Source of the DNA: Mycobacteriales bacterium
GTDB lineage: Bacteria > Actinomycetota > Actinomycetes > JAFAQI01
Assembly: GCA_035550055.1 (NCBI GenBank)
Contig: DASZRO010000028.1
Coordinates: 1 to 42,194 of the forward strand
Direction: 5' to 3'
Length of the DNA: 42,194 nt
In this document: positions 40,425-42,194 of the stretch, piece by piece
Numbering within the stretch: position 1 is the stretch's first letter
Layout: each line of letters starts with the position of its first letter
The notes under the pieces: model-generated
The model's input: the letters and a program-made list of their open reading frames with translations, nothing else
Databases searched by the model: none
Told to the model about the DNA's origin: nothing
Program-made: the position numbers and the translations under genes

Positions 40425-40652
40425 GTGCTGGAGCTGCGACCGAACTGCGAGCGATGCGATCGTGACCTGCCCAACGGCGACCCGGACGCCCGGATCTGCA
40501 CCTTCGAGTGCACGTGGTGCCGGGACTGTGTCGAGAACCACCTCGACAACGTGTGTCCCAACTGCGGCGGCAACCTGGTGCTCCGCCCGACCCGGCCGGA
40601 GGCGCTGCTCGCGACGTATCCGGCATCGACGGTGAGGGTTCGGCAGACCTAG
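40425..40652 (+). CDS. DUF1272 zinc-ribbon-like protein
   Basis: 75 residues from GTG at 40425. The sequence opens MLELRPNCERCDRDLP, typical of DUF1272, and has eight cysteines arranged as C-x2-C, C-x3-C-x2-C-x2-C and C-x2-C, enough for two zinc sites. Function is unknown in the family. Its TAG and the TAG of the opposite GNAT gene share the palindrome CTAG (40649-40652). Confidence 0.92.
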   Translation: MLELRPNCERCDRDLPNGDPDARICTFECTWCRDCVENHLDNVCPNCGGNLVLRPTRPEALLATYPASTVRVRQT

Positions 40653-41191
40653 AGCGGTTTCGCCAGCCTCTCGAAGAACAGGTCGTCGCGCCGAGGCAGG
40701 CCGAAGCGTTCGTCGCCGTACGGAAACGGCTCGGTCGCGCCGGTACGCCGATACCCGCGTCGCTCGTACCACGCGATCAGGTCTTCCCGCTGCGCGATCA
40801 CGGTCATCTCCATGCGCGTCGCCTGCCATTCGCGCCGCACCACAGACTCGGCCTCGGTGAGCAACTCGCCGCCGACACCGCCACCCTGCAGAGTCGGCAC
40901 CACCGCGAACATGCCGAAGTACGCCGTCGCCTGCGGCAACCGGCGCAGCTCGCAACAGCCGACGAGCGCCTCGGCCTCGAGCGCCTCGGCCTCGAATGCG
41001 AGGAGCACTCGCCGGTCGCTCGCCGCGATCGTCGCCGCGACCGTGTCGGCGTCGGTGCGTTGGCCGTCGAGCAGGTCGGCCTCGGTGGTCCAGCCGGCCC
41101 GGCTCGCCTCGCCGCGGTACGCCGACTCGACGAGGGCGACGATCGCCTCGACGTCGGCCGCGGTCGCCGTCCGGTAGCCGCGCGTCACCAC
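40649..41191 (-). CDS. GNAT-family N-acetyltransferase
   Basis: 180 residues. The GNAT fold shows an N-terminal RTATAADVEAIVALVESAYR, the acetyl-CoA loop LQGGGVGGELLTEAE (near 102-116), which fits the Q/R-x-x-G-x-G/A pattern, and the C-terminal AWYERRGYRRTG. Substrate unknown. A 15-bp tandem duplication puts EALEAEAL in a surface strand region without breaking the frame. Confidence 0.92.
   Translation of the reverse strand: MVTRGYRTATAADVEAIVALVESAYRGEASRAGWTTEADLLDGQRTDADTVAATIAASDRRVLLAFEAEALEAEALVGCCELRRLPQATAYFGMFAVVPTLQGGGVGGELLTEAESVVRREWQATRMEMTVIAQREDLIAWYERRGYRRTGATEPFPYGDERFGLPRRDDLFFERLAKPL
40964..40993 (-). repeat. 15-bp tandem duplication inside the GNAT gene
   Basis: GAGCGCCTCGGCCTC occurs twice in direct succession (40964-40978 and 40979-40993). 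It encodes a doubled EAEAL in the protein. It looks like a recent slippage event. Confidence 0.9.
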
Positions 41192-41316
41192 GGCTGAAAA
41201 CTAGCCGGAGCGGCCAGGCCGGGAACTCCTCGCCCCGTAACGAATCCGGACGTTCCGTCGCTGTCGGGAGTGACACGCCCTCCGCCCCAGAGGAGGGCCC
41301 ACGAAGGGGATCGACG

Positions 41317-42078
41317 ATGACCGGATCTCGGATGCGCCGAGTCGGAGCGGCGGCAGCTCTCGCGTTGACCGCGTCCGGCGGCCTCACTGTCGTCACGGCG
41401 GCCGGCCCAGCGGCTGCCGTGACTCCGGCGCCGGTTGCCTCGAACGGCTATGACCTCTCCATTGCGCTCGCGGCGAAGTCGATCCAGCCGGGCGACTCCG
41501 ACGTCGTCAGCGGCGTCCTGTCCGAGGCGGGCGTCGTCCAGGCCGGTGACACGGTGATCCTGCGGGCGCGCCCGGCAGGTCGCTGGTCCGGGCATCGGGT
41601 GGCCTCGGCCGTCACAGCCAGCGACGGGAGCGTCCACTTCACCGTGCAGCCGAGCACCAGCACGCACTATCGCCTCGTGTTCCGGGTCCCGGATGCGACA
41701 CCGGCACCGGTCGCCAGCCAGAGTGCCGCACCGTCGACCACCGTCGTTGCGCGCAGCGCGATCGCGACCGTTCACGTCGTGCGACCGAGCTCGTTGTCGA
41801 TCCGAGCCAAGCAGCGCCGACGCGGCGACCGTGAGGTCGTCATGGGCCAGCTGCGTGGCGGCGGCAGGGCGCTCGCCCGACGCAAGGTGATGCTTCAGGG
41901 CCAGCCGGTCGGCGGCTCCGGGTGGACCACCCTGGCGGTCCGGCGCACGCGTCGCAACGGCGTCGTCGAGTTCCTCGCGCCGAAGGCGGCCGGTACGCAG
42001 GAGTACCAGCTCGGCTTTGCAGGCGGACCCAACTTCGCCGGCTCGACGAGCGGCGTCGTGACGGTCGACGGCTCCTGA
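41317..42078 (+). CDS. Secreted beta-rich (Ig-like) protein
   Basis: 253 residues from ATG at 41317, with GAAGGGG 6-7 bases upstream. A signal peptide (1-35, cleavage near AAAVTP) precedes two similar beta-sandwich-like halves. About 45-125 has SIQPGDSDVVSGVLSEAGVVQAGDTVILRARP and ends HYRLVFR. About 155-250 has RRRGDREVVMGQLRGGGRALARRKVMLQGQP and ends EYQLGFAGG. Each half resembles the bacterial Ig-like or carboxypeptidase-regulatory-like repeats common in actinobacterial secreted proteins. No catalytic motif is seen. An adhesin or wall-associated role is possible. Confidence 0.82.
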   Translation: MTGSRMRRVGAAAALALTASGGLTVVTAAGPAAAVTPAPVASNGYDLSIALAAKSIQPGDSDVVSGVLSEAGVVQAGDTVILRARPAGRWSGHRVASAVTASDGSVHFTVQPSTSTHYRLVFRVPDATPAPVASQSAAPSTTVVARSAIATVHVVRPSSLSIRAKQRRRGDREVVMGQLRGGGRALARRKVMLQGQPVGGSGWTTLAVRRTRRNGVVEFLAPKAAGTQEYQLGFAGGPNFAGSTSGVVTVDGS

Positions 42079-42123
42079 CCGGCTTCGGTCCCGTTCGGCC
42101 GGCGTGCCACATGAGCTTGCAGG

Positions 42124-42153
42124 GAAGGTCTCGTACATCGCAACGAGACCTTC
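42124..42153 (+). terminator. 11-bp stem hairpin after the secreted protein gene
   Basis: GAAGGTCTCGT (42124-42134) and ACGAGACCTTC (42143-42153) are perfect inverted repeats with an 8-base loop, 45 bases after the stop at 42078. No T tract follows, as is common for actinobacterial terminators. Confidence 0.75.
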
Positions 42154-42166
42154 AGCCGGCGCTCGT

Positions 42167-42194
42167 CGGCCTGACCCCCCAGCGGGGCAGGCCG
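42167..42194. other. Second hairpin touching the right edge
   Basis: CGGCCTG (42167-42173) pairs with CAGGCCG (42188-42194). Inside, after a bulged A, CCCC pairs with GGGG (42175-42178 with 42184-42187). The stem reaches the last base of the window and may extend beyond it. It may be the terminator of a convergent gene beyond the edge. Confidence 0.5.

Overview
The window is dense, high-GC DNA with GTG/TTG starts, many 4-nt ATGA/GTGA gene overlaps and almost no intergenic space, which points to an Actinomycetota chromosome. A mycothiol-dependent maleylpyruvate isomerase-type protein, a PucR regulator, DHA2-type MFS pumps and a DUF1272 protein fit this. Genus cannot be fixed from the sequence. 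I see no rRNA, tRNA, insertion sequence, prophage or CRISPR array. No stretch longer than about 180 bases lacks a gene.

Layout. (1) 138-5951, minus strand: a three-gene locus of coiled-coil proteins. A 979-aa coiled-coil/SF2-helicase-like protein is followed 2 nt later by a helicase-less 234-aa coiled-coil paralogue and then by a second, more degenerate coiled-coil/helicase-like protein (703 aa). The two helicase-like proteins have lost different ATPase motifs. (2) 6056-12041: a GH2 beta-mannosidase and an alpha/beta hydrolase (minus), and divergently an amidohydrolase and a methylmalonate-semialdehyde-dehydrogenase-type enzyme (plus). (3) 12100-17441: a 2TM protein, an HX4D acyltransferase-like protein preceded by two operator-like palindromes, a secreted CAP-like protein, a zinc-free quinone oxidoreductase, and a polyol-dehydrogenase/fructokinase pair.

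(4) 17556-30981, plus strand: a GAF-PucR regulator followed by a nine-gene, 11.4-kb unit in which every junction is a 4-nt overlap or a 1-nt gap. It encodes two alpha/beta hydrolases, a GlcD-type flavin oxidase, a LivK-type lipoprotein, a 12-TM MFS-like domain fused to a LivF ATPase, a LivH-LivM-LivG triple fusion, two paralogous two-TM proteins and a signal-peptide/C-terminal-anchor surface protein. I read it as one regulated uptake-and-catabolism system. It is my main candidate for an undescribed system, because of the MFS-ABC fusion and the three unrecognised envelope proteins.

(5) 31012-42078: a chagasin-like secreted protein and a four-TM protein (minus), a secreted NHL-propeller/GH26 beta-mannanase (plus), a mycothiol-isomerase-type protein, two DHA2 exporters (one divergent from a TetR regulator across four operator-like palindromes), an NTF2-like protein, a YiiX-like permuted papain-fold protein, a tiny membrane protein, DUF1272, a GNAT acetyltransferase and a secreted beta-rich protein. 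The GH26 mannanase and GH2 mannosidase together suggest the organism can use beta-mannan.
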